The notes: generated by a model from the letters alone, not told the origin. A stretch of 64,000 bases of DNA from Arsukibacterium perlucidum DSM 18276 (GCF_000382165.1 NZ_KB907716.1:1-64000); one strand, 5' to 3'. Positions 48,577 to 59,501 are shown, numbered from the stretch's first letter. Program-made: numbers and translations.

Positions 48577-51500
48577 ATGGATACCAATAAAGGTATTATC
48601 GCCTGGTTTGCCCGCAACAGTGTTGCCGCTAATTTGTTGATGGCAATTATTCTGGTGGCAGGTATTGCTTCTGCGTTAACTATCAAGAAGCAGGCCTTTC
48701 CGGAAATTGAGCTGGAAGTGGTCAATATCCGCGTACCTTATCTGGGCGCTGCGCCGCAAGAAGTAGAAACCGGCGTTATTGATAAAATTGAGCAAAGCCT
48801 GCGTGGGGTGAATGGCATTAAGCGTATTCGTTCCACGGCAGTTGAAGGCCTGGCAACGATTCGGGCAGAAGTTGCGTCAAATTATGACGTGCAGGAAGTG
48901 ATGGACGAGATAAAAACCCAGGTCGGGTCTATTTCCTCCCTGCCAGAACAAACAGAGCGGCCGGTGGTTTACCGGGTTAGATTTCAAAGCAATGTAATGT
49001 GGTTGTCGCTGTATGGCGATGCGCCTGAGCGCACGTTAAAAGAGCTGGCTAAAGATATCCGGGATGAAATTAAAAAGCAGCCGGGTGTCAGCAAAGTCGA
49101 CGTGGTGGCCGCGCGGGATTATGAGGTGGCAGTAGAGGTACCCGAACTTAAATTAAAGGAATATGGTTTAACCCTGGATCAGGTAGTAGCAGCAATCCGG
49201 GCCAGTTCGGTCGATTTACCCGGTGGGGCTATTCGCTCCGAAAGTGGCAATATTTTGCTGCGTACCAAAGGCCAGGCCTATAATCAGGCCGATTTTGACA
49301 ATATTGTGTTGCTTAAATTTGCCGACGGCAGCCGGCTGACTTTGGGTGACATTGCCACCGTGAATGATGGTTTTATTGAACGCAGCCGGCTGGCAACCTT
49401 TGATGGCAAAAATAGTGTCTCTATCAGAATTGATGCGGTAGGCGAAGATGATACTCTGCAAATTGCTGATACCGTAAAACAATACGTTAAAGACAAAAAA
49501 GCCAGTTTGCCGCCCAGCGTGCAGTTAGATTACTGGGGTGACTCCAGCTATTACCTGCAGGGCCGGCTTGATTTAATGTCCAGTAACCTGGTCTATGGTG
49601 TACTGCTGGTGCTACTGGCACTAACCCTGTTTCTGGAATTCCGGGTGGCATTCTGGGTAATGGTTGGTATCCCGGTGTGTTTCTTGGGCGCCCTTGCCAT
49701 GCTACCGCTGCCGATGTTCGACGTTTCAATTAATATGATTAGCTTATTCGGCTTTATTCTGGTGCTGGGAATAGTGGTCGATGATGCCATTATTATCGGT
49801 GAAAGTGCTTACACCGAAATAGAGAAACGCGGTAAATCGACTGAAGCAGTTATTGCCGGCGCCAAAAAAGTCGCAATGCCGGCTACTTTCGGCGTATTAA
49901 CTACCATTGCGGCTTTCGTACCCATGTTAATGGTGGGTGGTGGCATGTCTGCTATCTGGGAATCCATTGCCTGGGTGGTGGTACTGTGTCTGGTGTTTTC
50001 AATTATTGAATCAAAACTGATCTTACCTACCCATATTGCCAATATGGATACCAAACCATGGGATCCGCAAAAAGGCGGCATTTATGCGCTTGGCCGCTTT
50101 GGCAGCAACACCTTAAAACGGGTACGGGAAGCCGTGTCGCGCGTGCTGTTCCGGTTTGTTCATAATACGTATAAGCCTTTTATCGAAAGTTGTATCCGGC
50201 TGCGCTATCTGACCATGGCCTGTTTTTTCGCGATGCTGATTTTAATGTTTGGTGTGCTACGGGGTGGTTTTGTGCCCTGGGTGTTTTTTCCGGATATCCC
50301 AAGTGACTTTATCCAGGCCAATGTGCAAATGGAAGAAGGGGCGTCGAACGAAGCTACCGTGCTGGCGATGCAGGAAATCGAGCGGGCATTACTACGGGCT
50401 AACACTGAGCTTGGCCGTGAATATAATGAAGATGTGATTAAACATCGCCTGGTATTTTTAAACAGTGATACCGCAGGCCAGTTGGTGGTTGAGCTTGAGA
50501 AAAGCGAAAACCGCGAAATTGATGGCTTTGAAATTGCCCGGCGCTGGCGTGAGCAGGTACCGGAAATTCCGGGTTTAAAATCATTTAAAATTAACAGTTC
50601 TACCATGGGAGGCGGTGGCGCTGATATTGCGTTGCAATTGCGCGGTACCAATCTGGAAAACCTGCAGCTGGCTACCGAAGAGCTGAAAGCCAGGTTGGCA
50701 GAGTATGTTGGGGTGTTTGATATCGAAGATAACTTACTCGGTGGCAATGATGAAATTGTGCTGGCATTGAAACCTGAAGCTGACTTGCTGGGGATCAGCC
50801 TGGCTGATTTAGCCCGCCAGGTGCGCTATGGCTTTTATGGTGCTGAAGCGCAGCGCCTGCAGCGTAACGGTGAAGAAATCAAGGTTATGGTGCGCTACCC
50901 GCGGGAAGAGCGGCGCTCAATTGGTGATTTGGAAAATATGCGGATCCGCACCGCCAATGGTGGTGAAGTGCCATTTTCCCGTGTCGCCAGCTATACCATG
51001 CAACCCAGCTTTAGCGCGATTAACCGGGTGAATGGCGAACGGGCAGTTACTATTACGGCTGCTGCGGATAAAGCCTTAATTGAGCCGGGCGTGGTGGTGC
51101 GTGAAGTACAAACTAAAGTGATTAAAGAATTGGAGCAAAAGTATCTTGGCGTAACCGGGTCGTTAGACGGCGCCAGCCAGGACGAAGTTGATGCCAGGGT
51201 AGATTTAATGAAAGCGGCGGTACTGGCGCTATTTGCTATTTATGCACTAATGGCCATTCCGCTTAAGTCTTACAGTCAGCCGTTAATTATTATGAGTGTA
51301 ATCCCATTTGGCCTGATAGGTGCTGTCGTTGGCCATATGTTGCTGGGGCTGAGCATGAGTATTATGTCCATTTTCGGCCTGGTGGCGCTGGCCGGGGTAG
51401 TGGTAAATGACAGCCTGATTATGGTTGATTTTGTTAACCGGGCCCGGGCGCAGGGCATCGCTATTAAGCAGGCGGTGGTTGAAGCGGGTACCCAGCGCTT

Positions 51501-52086
51501 CAGGGCAATATTACTAACCTCGCTCACCACCTTTGTTGGCCTGGCGCCAATAGTACTTGAGCGCAGCTTACAAGCCAAAATTGTGGTACCAATGGCAGTT
51601 TCACTGGCATTTGGTATCTTGTTTGCGACGGTAATTACCCTGGTGTTAATACCGGCGCTGTATGTGATCCTGGAAGATACTAAAAAAACCGTGCCGCAGG
51701 CCATCAGCAGTTTCAGCCGGGCAATCCGCAGCTATGCCATGTTTAATCAGGCCGATAGCCGCCGTGAGTTCTGGCAGTTTTTCTGGGTGCATATCGCCTT
51801 GTTACTGCTGTTGCTGATCATCGATGCTATTGTCGCTGCTATCGGCTTGTTGCCTAACGGCGTTATTGGCATGTCGTATTTAATTGCTATGACCTTACCG
51901 CTTGCTGCGGCAATCTGCCGCCGGTTAGTAGATCTACAATTCAGCCGCTGGTGGGCATTGTTGCTGCTTATTCCACTGCTTGGCTTTATTATTTTGCTGG
52001 TATTAATGTTATTCGGTGGTAAAAGCGCCCGGGACAACGCCGGATATACTACAGCCCATGCATCTGGCGAAATGTTGGCAAAATAG
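48577..52086 (+). CDS. RND efflux permease with C-terminal DUF805-like domain
   Basis: Residues 1 to about 1040 are a complete RND proton antiporter with two repeats: TM1 near 12-30, periplasmic porter domains, and TM4/TM5 segments with VLGIVVDDAIIIGE and ALAGVVVNDSLIMVDF holding the proton-relay acids. It exports hydrophobic compounds. The protein is 1169 residues, where the family is usually 1020-1050. Residues about 1052-1169 add YAMFNQADSRREFWQFFW, two to three membrane helices and AICRRLVDLQFSRWWALLLL IPLLG, the DUF805 pattern. The frame runs on unbroken, so the fusion is real in the DNA. The pair with the adaptor forms one operon. Confidence 0.93.
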   Translation: MDTNKGIIAWFARNSVAANLLMAIILVAGIASALTIKKQAFPEIELEVVNIRVPYLGAAPQEVETGVIDKIEQSLRGVNGIKRIRSTAVEGLATIRAEVASNYDVQEVMDEIKTQVGSISSLPEQTERPVVYRVRFQSNVMWLSLYGDAPERTLKELAKDIRDEIKKQPGVSKVDVVAARDYEVAVEVPELKLKEYGLTLDQVVAAIRASSVDLPGGAIRSESGNILLRTKGQAYNQADFDNIVLLKFADGSRLTLGDIATVNDGFIERSRLATFDGKNSVSIRIDAVGEDDTLQIADTVKQYVKDKKASLPPSVQLDYWGDSSYYLQGRLDLMSSNLVYGVLLVLLALTLFLEFRVAFWVMVGIPVCFLGALAMLPLPMFDVSINMISLFGFILVLGIVVDDAIIIGESAYTEIEKRGKSTEAVIAGAKKVAMPATFGVLTTIAAFVPMLMVGGGMSAIWESIAWVVVLCLVFSIIESKLILPTHIANMDTKPWDPQKGGIYALGRFGSNTLKRVREAVSRVLFRFVHNTYKPFIESCIRLRYLTMACFFAMLILMFGVLRGGFVPWVFFPDIPSDFIQANVQMEEGASNEATVLAMQEIERALLRANTELGREYNEDVIKHRLVFLNSDTAGQLVVELEKSENREIDGFEIARRWREQVPEIPGLKSFKINSSTMGGGGADIALQLRGTNLENLQLATEELKARLAEYVGVFDIEDNLLGGNDEIVLALKPEADLLGISLADLARQVRYGFYGAEAQRLQRNGEEIKVMVRYPREERRSIGDLENMRIRTANGGEVPFSRVASYTMQPSFSAINRVNGERAVTITAAADKALIEPGVVVREVQTKVIKELEQKYLGVTGSLDGASQDEVDARVDLMKAAVLALFAIYALMAIPLKSYSQPLIIMSVIPFGLIGAVVGHMLLGLSMSIMSIFGLVALAGVVVNDSLIMVDFVNRARAQGIAIKQAVVEAGTQRFRAILLTSLTTFVGLAPIVLERSLQAKIVVPMAVSLAFGILFATVITLVLIPALYVILEDTKKTVPQAISSFSRAIRSYAMFNQADSRREFWQFFWVHIALLLLLLIIDAIVAAIGLLPNGVIGMSYLIAMTLPLAAAICRRLVDLQFSRWWALLLLIPLLGFIILLVLMLFGGKSARDNAGYTTAHASGEMLAK

Positions 52087-52130
52087 TGAATAAACAGAAC
52101 CATTACAACTGGAGGCGTTAACCAGAACGA

Positions 52131-53738
52131 ATGACTGCATTGCAATGGATAACAGCGGCCATGCCGCTGTTAAGTGTGTTTGTGTTGCTGGTGCTGCTGC
52201 GGCTGCCAGCGCGCCGGGCTATGCCGTTAAGTTTTGTTATCTGTGGGCTGTTGGCGTATCTGGTGTGGCAAATGCCGGTAGTTCAGCTGGCGGCAGCCAC
52301 CGCGGAAGGGCTGGTGATAGCTGCTACTATTTTATGGATAGTGTTTGGTGCCATTTTACTGCTTAATGTCCTGCGGCAGACCGGTGCTATCGACGTTATT
52401 AAAGCCGGATTCGCTGCTATATCCCCTGATAAAAGAGTGCAGCTGATTATTATTGCCTGGTTATTTGGCAGCTTTTTAGAAGGCGCTGCCGGTTTTGGTA
52501 CCCCGGCGGCCATTGCTGCACCTTTGTTAGTCGCGCTTGGTTTCACGCCGTTATCCGCAGTAGTGTTGGCATTGGTAGCCGATTCCAGTGCGGTATCTTT
52601 TGGGGCGGTCGGTACGCCGGTACTGGTTGGTATAGCTCAGGGGGTGCCGGGTATTGATGCCGATACTGTGCTGCAGGTAGCCCTTACCGCGATTAGTATT
52701 GATATCGCTGTAGCGTCCTGGTTGCCGCTATTGATGGTAGTGATGTTAACCCGCTTTTTCAGTAGCAAGCGCAGCTGGCGGGATGGCCTGGCTATTGCGC
52801 CCTTTGCCCTGTTAAGTGGTTTAGCGTTTACGCTGCCGGCTTATCTGGTGGCATTATTACTGGGCCCGGAGTTTCCATCGGTGCTGGGCGCACTTATTGG
52901 CTTAGCCATTATATGCACTGCCGCCCGTTACCGGGTGTTGCTGCCAGCCAGGCCCTGGTTATTTGATGCGGATAACATCACAACCGAAGCAGCCGTTCAG
53001 TCGCGTTTAGTTACCATACCCACCATGCCATTATGGCGCGCCTGGCTGCCTTATGGGTTAGTGGCAGTATTGCTGGTGCTGAGCCGGATCCCTGGCTTGC
53101 CGTTTAAGCAGGGCTTACAGCAATTCGCCTGGCACTGGCCGGCGATTTTTGGCACTGAACTTAGCGTTTCCGTAAGTCCGTTATATTTGCCCGGCAGCTT
53201 GTTTGTATTAGTGGCACTGCTCAGTTGTTATTTGCTAAGGGGTTCAACCAGCATGTTGCTAACCTCGTGCCGGCATAGCTACCAGATGCTGTTGCCCTCG
53301 GCTATTGCCCTGGCCGGTGCCGTACCCATGGTGCGGATTTTTTTGCAATCTGATGTGAATACTGCCGGGCTGCCGGCAATGCCAATCGCCCTGGCAACAG
53401 AGGCGGCCCGTTATTTAGCCGATAGCTGGTTGTGGATCGCGCCTTTTGTCGGTGCTTTGGGCTCATTTATTGCCGGCTCAGCTACCTTTTCAAATTTAAT
53501 GTTTGGCAGCTTTCAACAAGCAATGGCCGCTGAAGCTAACTTGCCACTGACTTTAACGCTGGCATTGCAGATGCTTGGTGCCAATGCCGGCAATATGATT
53601 TGTGTGGTTAACGTGGTCGCGGCGGCCAGTGTCGTTAACTTGCATGGTCGGGAGGGGGATATCATTCGCTATACGTTGTGGCCGATGCTATTTTACTGTT
53701 TAGCGGCCAGTAGTGTGGCATGGTTGCTGTTAAGGTAA
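52131..53738 (+). CDS. L-lactate permease family transporter
   Basis: The 535-residue integral membrane protein has about 13 helices and LctP-family segments: [37 protein letters not shown] and [13 protein letters not shown]. The family imports lactate or glycolate with protons. It starts 44 bp after the RND pump and may be partly co-transcribed. No lactate dehydrogenase gene is adjacent, but sdaA downstream also feeds pyruvate. Confidence 0.9.
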   Translation: MTALQWITAAMPLLSVFVLLVLLRLPARRAMPLSFVICGLLAYLVWQMPVVQLAAATAEGLVIAATILWIVFGAILLLNVLRQTGAIDVIKAGFAAISPDKRVQLIIIAWLFGSFLEGAAGFGTPAAIAAPLLVALGFTPLSAVVLALVADSSAVSFGAVGTPVLVGIAQGVPGIDADTVLQVALTAISIDIAVASWLPLLMVVMLTRFFSSKRSWRDGLAIAPFALLSGLAFTLPAYLVALLLGPEFPSVLGALIGLAIICTAARYRVLLPARPWLFDADNITTEAAVQSRLVTIPTMPLWRAWLPYGLVAVLLVLSRIPGLPFKQGLQQFAWHWPAIFGTELSVSVSPLYLPGSLFVLVALLSCYLLRGSTSMLLTSCRHSYQMLLPSAIALAGAVPMVRIFLQSDVNTAGLPAMPIALATEAARYLADSWLWIAPFVGALGSFIAGSATFSNLMFGSFQQAMAAEANLPLTLTLALQMLGANAGNMICVVNVVAAASVVNLHGREGDIIRYTLWPMLFYCLAASSVAWLLLR

Positions 53739-53792
53739 TGATTTAGGGTAATGATGTAAGGTATAGGTATACAATAAAGTTATAAGGTAAAT

Positions 53793-54050
53793 ATGAAAAT
53801 TATTTATAAAGCCAACGATATTTTAGAAGCGCACATTGTCGCTGGTATGCTGCAATCTTACGGCATTGAGGCGCATGTTGGCGGCCACTATCTGCAGGGT
53901 GCCGCCGGAGATGTGGCGCCGCTGGGTATTGCCAATATTCTGGTACAGGATGACGATATCGAACAGGCGGAGCGCATTGTTAGCCAATATCAAAACGGCG
54001 AAACCAGCAGCGAACCGGACGATCCGCTGCTGGCATCAGAGTCTTCTTAA
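53793..54050 (+). CDS. DUF2007 domain protein
   Basis: The 85-residue protein begins MKIIYKANDILEAHIVAGML and has YGIEAHVGGHYLQGAAGDV and ILVQDDDIEQAERIV, the pattern of DUF2007 (putative signal-transducing proteins with a ferredoxin-like fold). The acidic tail (SSEPDDPLLASESS) is low in complexity. No function is established. It lies 54 bp after the lactate permease. Confidence 0.88.
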   Translation: MKIIYKANDILEAHIVAGMLQSYGIEAHVGGHYLQGAAGDVAPLGIANILVQDDDIEQAERIVSQYQNGETSSEPDDPLLASESS

Positions 54051-54113
54051 TACATAGCTTTTAGAAATAAATAGATTTCAGAAATAAATCGTTTTTAGAA
54101 CGGGCACTTCCAC

Positions 54114-55496
54114 TTAACATTCGATAATATTTACCGCCAGGCCACCGCGTGATGTTTCTTTATACTTGGTTTGCATGTCACGGCCTGTGTCCCACATAGT
54201 TTTAATTACTTTATCCAGCGATACTTTTTGATCACCACTGCCACGCAGTGCCAGCCGTGAGGCATTAATCGCTTTAATCGAGCCCATCGCATTACGTTCA
54301 ATACAGGGTACCTGCACCAGGCCACCGACCGGATCGCAGGTTAACCCCAGGTTGTGTTCCATGCCAATTTCCGCTGCATTTTCAACATGCAGTGGTGTGC
54401 CACCCTGAATTTCAGTTAACGCCGCCGCTGCCATCGAGCAGGCTACGCCCACCTCACCCTGACAACCGACTTCGGCACCAGAGATAGAGGCATTTTTCTT
54501 ATATAAAATGCCAATAGCAGCTGCTGCTAACAGATAGCGAGTCGCAATTTCCGGGCTGACCGGCTGAATAAATTTATCGTAATACATCAACACGGCTGGA
54601 ATAATGCCGGCAGCACCGTTAGTTGGGGCAGTAACCACCCGGCCACCAGCCGCGTTTTCTTCGTTTACCGCCAGGGCAAACAGGTTAACCCAGTCCATTA
54701 CCTGCAGCGGGTCGTTGCTTTTCTCTGACATCAGGCGTTTGTAAAGCGCCGGTGCCCGCCGCTTAACTTTTAAGCCACCGGGTAAAATACCCTCGGTTTT
54801 AATACCGCGATCAATACAGGCGCGCATGGTTAACCAGATATTGTTCAGCTCGCTTTCAATTTGAACCGGGCGTCGCAGTACTTTTTCGTTTTCCAGCATT
54901 AAGCCGGAAATTGATAAACCATTTTCCTTGCACAGTGCCAATAACTCGGCGCCGGATTCAAATGGAAAGGGCGGCGGGTTATCAGCAGCAAACTGACTGG
55001 CCGCTTCTTTTTCTTTGGCAAAGTCTTCGGCTTTGACAATAAAGCCGCCACCAATCGAAAAATACACTTCGCGCAGCAGTTCATTTTTGCTGCTGTCAAA
55101 GGCTACCAGTTCCATACCATTGGAGTGTTCTTTTAAGGTTTTGCGCCGGTGAAATACAATAGCGCCTTCACGCGGAAATTTAACGCTCTGGCTTTGGGCC
55201 AGTTGCAACTGCTGGCTGTCGTGTACCTGCTTTAATAAACCGTCGATGGTGTCCGGATCAATTGTTTCCGGTAAATAGCCCGACAAACCAAGAATCACCG
55301 CCTTGCCGGTGCCATGGCCCACGCCGGTCTGGCCCAGCGAGCCATATAGTTCTACTTTGATACTGGCGACCTTTTCCAGCAACGAGGCTTCGCTCAAGTT
55401 ATCGGTAAATTTTTTAGCGGCACGCATTGGGCCCACAGTGTGCGAACTGGAAGGGCCAATGCCAATACTGAACATGTCAAAAGCACTGATAATCAT
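54114..55496 (-). CDS. sdaA: L-serine ammonia-lyase
   Basis: It deaminates L-serine to pyruvate and ammonia with a 4Fe-4S cluster. The 460-residue single-chain enzyme has the beta domain with [20 protein letters not shown] and the alpha domain with [20 protein letters not shown] and [21 protein letters not shown], which hold the cluster cysteines. It lies on the minus strand with a short leader. It converges on the DUF2007 gene. Confidence 0.96.
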   Translation of the reverse strand: MIISAFDMFSIGIGPSSSHTVGPMRAAKKFTDNLSEASLLEKVASIKVELYGSLGQTGVGHGTGKAVILGLSGYLPETIDPDTIDGLLKQVHDSQQLQLAQSQSVKFPREGAIVFHRRKTLKEHSNGMELVAFDSSKNELLREVYFSIGGGFIVKAEDFAKEKEAASQFAADNPPPFPFESGAELLALCKENGLSISGLMLENEKVLRRPVQIESELNNIWLTMRACIDRGIKTEGILPGGLKVKRRAPALYKRLMSEKSNDPLQVMDWVNLFALAVNEENAAGGRVVTAPTNGAAGIIPAVLMYYDKFIQPVSPEIATRYLLAAAAIGILYKKNASISGAEVGCQGEVGVACSMAAAALTEIQGGTPLHVENAAEIGMEHNLGLTCDPVGGLVQVPCIERNAMGSIKAINASRLALRGSGDQKVSLDKVIKTMWDTGRDMQTKYKETSRGGLAVNIIEC

Positions 55497-55636
55497 ATTG
55501 GGTATCTATTAGTTTACTTTATGAAATTGCGGCCATTGTAACGGAAGCGGGCCACTACTGTAAGCGGGTTGGTAACTGGTCGGGTGTTATTACAGCTTGT
55601 AAAGGCGCCAGAACTTTGGGGAAGGGTATTCGGACG

Positions 55637-55732
55637 AGAATCGGTTTGCTCTAAGCCAACCGTTGAAGCCCCGGACGGGCGGAAACGAGCCCCCAGGGAT
55701 GGGTTCACGGCGTGTTGGCGTGAACAAACCGG
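55637..55732 (+). repeat. Dispersed ~95-bp repeat, copy A
   Basis: This copy matches the reverse complement of 61581-61673 with only a few differences; the core from GACGGGCGGAAACGAGCCCC through AGGGATGGGTT is identical. It contains short inverted repeats such as CCCCCAGGGATGGG. It lies in the 308-bp gap between sdaA and nudL (55497-55804), which holds no gene. One reading frame is preserved between copies (GRKRAPRDGFTAC, then REQT), as often seen for conserved dispersed repeats that are not proteins. It is probably a REP- or MITE-like family of this genus. Confidence 0.75.
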
Positions 55733-55804
55733 TTCGACTCATTTTAGTCTATGCATTGGGTATTCAATGTTGTGTACCTTACTTTCCGTAAACTAAATCT
55801 TACA

Positions 55805-56407
55805 TTAAGCCAGTTGCAAACAGAGCTGATGCATAATGGCGGCGGTGGCGCCCCAGATAAACTTATCCTGATACGGCATAAAATGCAGATCCCGGGTTTT
55901 ACCCCGCAACGTTAGTGATAATTGATGACGGTTATGTTGTGGTAAGAAATGGCTAAGCGGCACTTCAAATACCGCTGCCACTTCCGATACCTGTAACTGA
56001 TAGCTGCGCTGGGGACTAAGCAGGCCAACCCAGGGCTCGATAATAAAGCCGGTGGTGGTGTCTTGCGCGGGTAGGCGGCCCAGCAGGGTGACTTCAGTCC
56101 GTGCCAGGCCTATTTCTTCTTGTGCCTCACGCAGTGCTGCCTGGTTGCTGCTTTCGCCTGGTTCAATCCGGCCACCCGGAAAGCTGATTTGGCCCGGGTG
56201 ATGGCGCAAATGCAAGGCGCGTTGGGTAAATAACACTTTAAGCTGATGACCGTAGTCGACAATGGGTACCAGTACAGCAGCATGCTGAGACGTGCTTTTC
56301 GGGCTGTCAGCCAGAGGCACCGGGCCTTGTTGCACTGGCAGCGGGCTAGCCGCCATCAGTTTATTGCGGGTTAATATAAAACGGCTGCAAAACTGCTCAG
56401 CCAGCAT
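55805..56407 (-). CDS. nudL: CoA pyrophosphatase-like Nudix hydrolase
   Basis: The 200-residue protein has the Nudix box near GGRIEPGESSNQAALREAQE, then EIGL, preceded by LRHHPGQISFPGG, the UPF0035 signature of CoA-diphosphatase enzymes (NudL/YeaB). Members split CoA to phosphopantetheine and 3',5'-ADP. It overlaps the pabB end by 11 bp, with GAGGA inside pabB 8 nt before its ATG, as pabB-nudL in E. coli. Confidence 0.92.
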   Translation of the reverse strand: MLAEQFCSRFILTRNKLMAASPLPVQQGPVPLADSPKSTSQHAAVLVPIVDYGHQLKVLFTQRALHLRHHPGQISFPGGRIEPGESSNQAALREAQEEIGLARTEVTLLGRLPAQDTTTGFIIEPWVGLLSPQRSYQLQVSEVAAVFEVPLSHFLPQHNRHQLSLTLRGKTRDLHFMPYQDKFIWGATAAIMHQLCLQLA

Positions 56408-57785
56408 CAGCTATTTCCTCAGCTCTGTTCAGCTTAACCAACACCGGCAAAATTTTGTTTACCTTATCTAGGGTTTCCTGATATTCGCTGGCCGCTTCAG
56501 AGTCGGCAACAATACCGCCACCTGCCCAGCAATGAATTACGCCTTCACTGCAAACCAAAGTACGAATCGCAATATTAGTGTCCATATCGCCGTTGTTATT
56601 AATATAACCAATAGCGCCGCAATATACTGAACGCCGGTGTGGCTCAAGCTGTTCAATAATCTGCATTGCCGCTACCTTGGGTGCGCCGGTAATAGAGCCA
56701 CCGGGGAAAGCGCCACGCAGTAAATCACAGGCGCTGTATTGCTCAGCTAAAGTGCCGGTAACGGTGCTGACTAAATGATGCACGGCCGGAAAGCTTTCAA
56801 TGGCAAATAACTCCGGCACCGCAACACTGCCGATACGGCATACCTTGCCTAAATCGTTGCGCAGTAAATCCACAATCATTACATTCTCGGCCCGGTCTTT
56901 TTCTGCCTGTTGCAGCTGGGCAGCGGCTTGCTGGTCTAACTGCGGGTTGTGGTGGCGGGGCCGGGTGCCCTTAATCGGTTTGGTTTCAACCTGGCGGTTT
57001 TTTAACTGCAAAAAACGCTCGGGCGAAATGCTTAACACTGCGCCTTGCTCCAGATTGATAAAGGCCGAGAAAGGCGCGGCATTCGCTTCACGCAACGCCA
57101 GATAGGCCTGCCATTCATCGCCCTGAAAACCCGCACTGAAACGTTGCGCCAGATTAATCTGGTAGCAATTACCACTAAGTAAGTGCTGCTGAATTTTCTG
57201 GAAGCGTTGATTGTATTGCTGCTGGCTGATATTAGCCTGCCAGTCGCTGGTTAGTTGAAATGGCATTGCTGTTATGGCCTGCGCCAGCTGATGCTGCAAT
57301 TTCTGCCAGTGCGCTTCGGCATCGTTATGGTAATCGACGCACCATAATTGCTGTTGCTGTTTGTCCAGTACCAGCGCCCAGCTGTATAAGCCTATCGCCA
57401 TATCCGGTAATTGAATATCATGCTCGCTTTGCACCGGCAGTCGTTCCAGGTAGCGGCCCAAATCGTAACCAAAATAGCCCAGAGCGCCGCCGCTAAACGG
57501 CAGTTCACTGGCGGCAGGTGCTGGGAAATAGCGCTGTAGGGCGCAATCTAAAACCGTGAAGGGGTCTTGTTGGTAATCATGGTTGCCGTGTTCATCACGT
57601 AATGTCGTTACGCCACTGGCAGCGGTCAGGGTAGCCAGTGGCTGGATTACCATGATTTGGTAGCGACTGTTAGGGTGGCCATTGGCGGCCGAATCAAGCA
57701 ACATCGCCCATGGCTTGCTGGCAAAATGAGCAAAATAGTCAGCCAAATCCTCTGGCGCGATGTCTGGAATTAAATACTGCTGCAT
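56397..57785 (-). CDS. pabB: Aminodeoxychorismate synthase component I
   Basis: PabB turns chorismate into 4-amino-4-deoxychorismate with ammonia from PabA, toward folate. The 462-residue protein has SPERFLQLKNRQVETKPIKG, DRAENVMIVDLLRNDLGKVC and FPGGSITGAPKVAAMQIIE, and IGYINNNGDMDTNIAIRT at the end. The conserved PIKGT lysine distinguishes PabB from TrpE. It overlaps nudL, the E. coli partner. Confidence 0.95.
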   Translation of the reverse strand: MQQYLIPDIAPEDLADYFAHFASKPWAMLLDSAANGHPNSRYQIMVIQPLATLTAASGVTTLRDEHGNHDYQQDPFTVLDCALQRYFPAPAASELPFSGGALGYFGYDLGRYLERLPVQSEHDIQLPDMAIGLYSWALVLDKQQQQLWCVDYHNDAEAHWQKLQHQLAQAITAMPFQLTSDWQANISQQQYNQRFQKIQQHLLSGNCYQINLAQRFSAGFQGDEWQAYLALREANAAPFSAFINLEQGAVLSISPERFLQLKNRQVETKPIKGTRPRHHNPQLDQQAAAQLQQAEKDRAENVMIVDLLRNDLGKVCRIGSVAVPELFAIESFPAVHHLVSTVTGTLAEQYSACDLLRGAFPGGSITGAPKVAAMQIIEQLEPHRRSVYCGAIGYINNNGDMDTNIAIRTLVCSEGVIHCWAGGGIVADSEAASEYQETLDKVNKILPVLVKLNRAEEIADAG

Positions 57786-57899
57786 AGAAGAGCTAGCCGC
57801 TGTTTTCGATGCGCGCTATCATACCAGCACAGTAGCCAATAGTTAATGGCGCCCCTGATTTTGATACTAGTCAGTATAGACATTAAAGGAAAAGTAAGC

Positions 57900-59432
57900 A
57901 TGACGGTAATTCGCCAACAAGACTTTATCGAGAGTATTGAAGATGCACTGCAGTATATCTCCTATTATCATCCACTGGATTTTATTCAGGCGCTGGAGCA
58001 GGCTTACCATAAAGAGCAGAATCAGGCGGCTAAAGATGCTATTGCCCAAATCCTGATTAACTCGCGGATGTCGGCGGAAGGTCACCGGCCAATTTGTCAG
58101 GATACCGGTATTGTTACCTGTTTTGTCAAAATTGGTATGGATGTGCAATGGGATAAAACCGACCTGACCGTGCAGCAGATGGTCGACGAAGGTACCCGTC
58201 GTGCTTATTTAAATCCGGACAACCCATTGCGTGCTTCTATCGTTGCCGACCCGGCTGGTGCCCGGAAAAATACCAAAGATAATACGCCATCGGTGGTGCA
58301 TATCGATTTAGTTGCCGGCCATCATGTCGAAGTGATGATTGCAGCTAAAGGCGGCGGCTCAGAAAACAAAACGAAAATGGCCATGCTGAACCCGTCTGAT
58401 TCTATTGTCGACTGGGTACTGGAAACCTTACCAAAAATGGGCGCCGGCTGGTGTCCGCCGGGCATGCTTGGCATCGGTATTGGCGGCACAGCGGAAAAAG
58501 CCGCAGTACTGGCTAAAGAAGCACTGATGGAGCCGGTTGATATTCAGGAGTTAATTGCTAAGGGCGCTGAAACTGCTGATGAAAAGCTGCGCCTGGAGCT
58601 GTACGAAAAAGTAAACAAACTGGGCATTGGCGCGCAGGGTTTAGGTGGGTTAACCACTGTGGTTGATGTAAAAATTAACAGTGTGCCTACCCATGCTGCC
58701 AGCTTGCCGGTGGTGATGATCCCCAACTGTGCCGCTACCCGCCATTTGCATTTTCACTTAGATGGCAGTGGTCCGGCCGATATTAAGCCACCAAAACTGG
58801 AAGACTGGCCACAGGTTACCTGGGAGCTGGGTAGTAAGGTGCGGCGGGTCAACCTCGATACCATTACCCCGGCCGATGTGCAAAGCTGGCAAGCGGGTGA
58901 AACCGTGCTGTTAAGCGGTAAAATGCTGACCGGCCGTGACGCTGCCCATAAACGGATTGCCGATATGCTGAATAAAGGTGAAGGCTTGCCTGAAGGGGTC
59001 GATCTGCGTAACCGCTTTATTTATTACGTCGGTCCGGTAGATGCAGTGCGGGACGAAGTAGTAGGCCCAGCCGGCCCGACAACTGCCACCCGGATGGATA
59101 AGTTTACCGAAATGATGTTATCGCAAACCGGTTTACTGGGGATGATTGGTAAATCCGAGCGTGGTGATTTAACAGTAGAAAGTATTAAAAAGCACAAAGC
59201 GGTGTACTTAATGGCAGTGGGCGGGGCGGCCTATCTGGTGTCAAAAGCCATTAAGAAATCGCGGGTAGTGGCCTTTGCCGATTTAGGGATGGAAGCCATT
59301 TACGAGTTTGAAGTAGAAGATATGCCGGTTACGGTAGCGGTAGACTCCAACGGCAATAACGTCCATAAACAAGGCCCGGCAATCTGGAAAGCGAATATCG
59401 CTGAACTGGACGCTAAGCTAAAAGCAAAATAA
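57900..59432 (+). CDS. fumA: Fumarate hydratase class I
   Basis: This oxygen-sensitive 4Fe-4S fumarase interconverts fumarate and malate in the TCA cycle. From ATG 57900 the protein is 510 residues, a length common in marine gammaproteobacteria (E. coli FumA 548). Cluster and catalytic segments are GHRPICQDTGIVTCFVKIG, GAGWCPPGMLGIGIGG and NCAATRHLHFHLDGSGP. GGAAAAG precedes ATG; an earlier in-frame ATG at 57846 has poor context. It is divergent from pabB across 114 bp. Confidence 0.94.
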   Translation: MTVIRQQDFIESIEDALQYISYYHPLDFIQALEQAYHKEQNQAAKDAIAQILINSRMSAEGHRPICQDTGIVTCFVKIGMDVQWDKTDLTVQQMVDEGTRRAYLNPDNPLRASIVADPAGARKNTKDNTPSVVHIDLVAGHHVEVMIAAKGGGSENKTKMAMLNPSDSIVDWVLETLPKMGAGWCPPGMLGIGIGGTAEKAAVLAKEALMEPVDIQELIAKGAETADEKLRLELYEKVNKLGIGAQGLGGLTTVVDVKINSVPTHAASLPVVMIPNCAATRHLHFHLDGSGPADIKPPKLEDWPQVTWELGSKVRRVNLDTITPADVQSWQAGETVLLSGKMLTGRDAAHKRIADMLNKGEGLPEGVDLRNRFIYYVGPVDAVRDEVVGPAGPTTATRMDKFTEMMLSQTGLLGMIGKSERGDLTVESIKKHKAVYLMAVGGAAYLVSKAIKKSRVVAFADLGMEAIYEFEVEDMPVTVAVDSNGNNVHKQGPAIWKANIAELDAKLKAK

Positions 59433-59444
59433 TAATACGATAAC

Positions 59445-59468
59445 AGCGCTGGTTTATACCGGCGCTTT
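59445..59468 (+). terminator. Hairpin terminator candidate after fumarase
   Basis: AGCGCTGG paired with CCGGCGCT (one G-T pair) around a TTTATA loop. It is followed by TTGCTTTG, a weak T-run. It may reduce read-through into the peptidase gene. Confidence 0.5.
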
Positions 59469-59501
59469 GCTTTGATATTGATATCCTGAAGGGGAGCGAC
59501 A

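Noticed and set aside
55569-55796. 75-codon ORF over repeat copy A (and a similar minus-strand frame at 61525-61710)
   Set aside because: It is contained in a dispersed repeat, has no ribosome-binding site and overlaps the intergenic part only; treated as repeat-derived.
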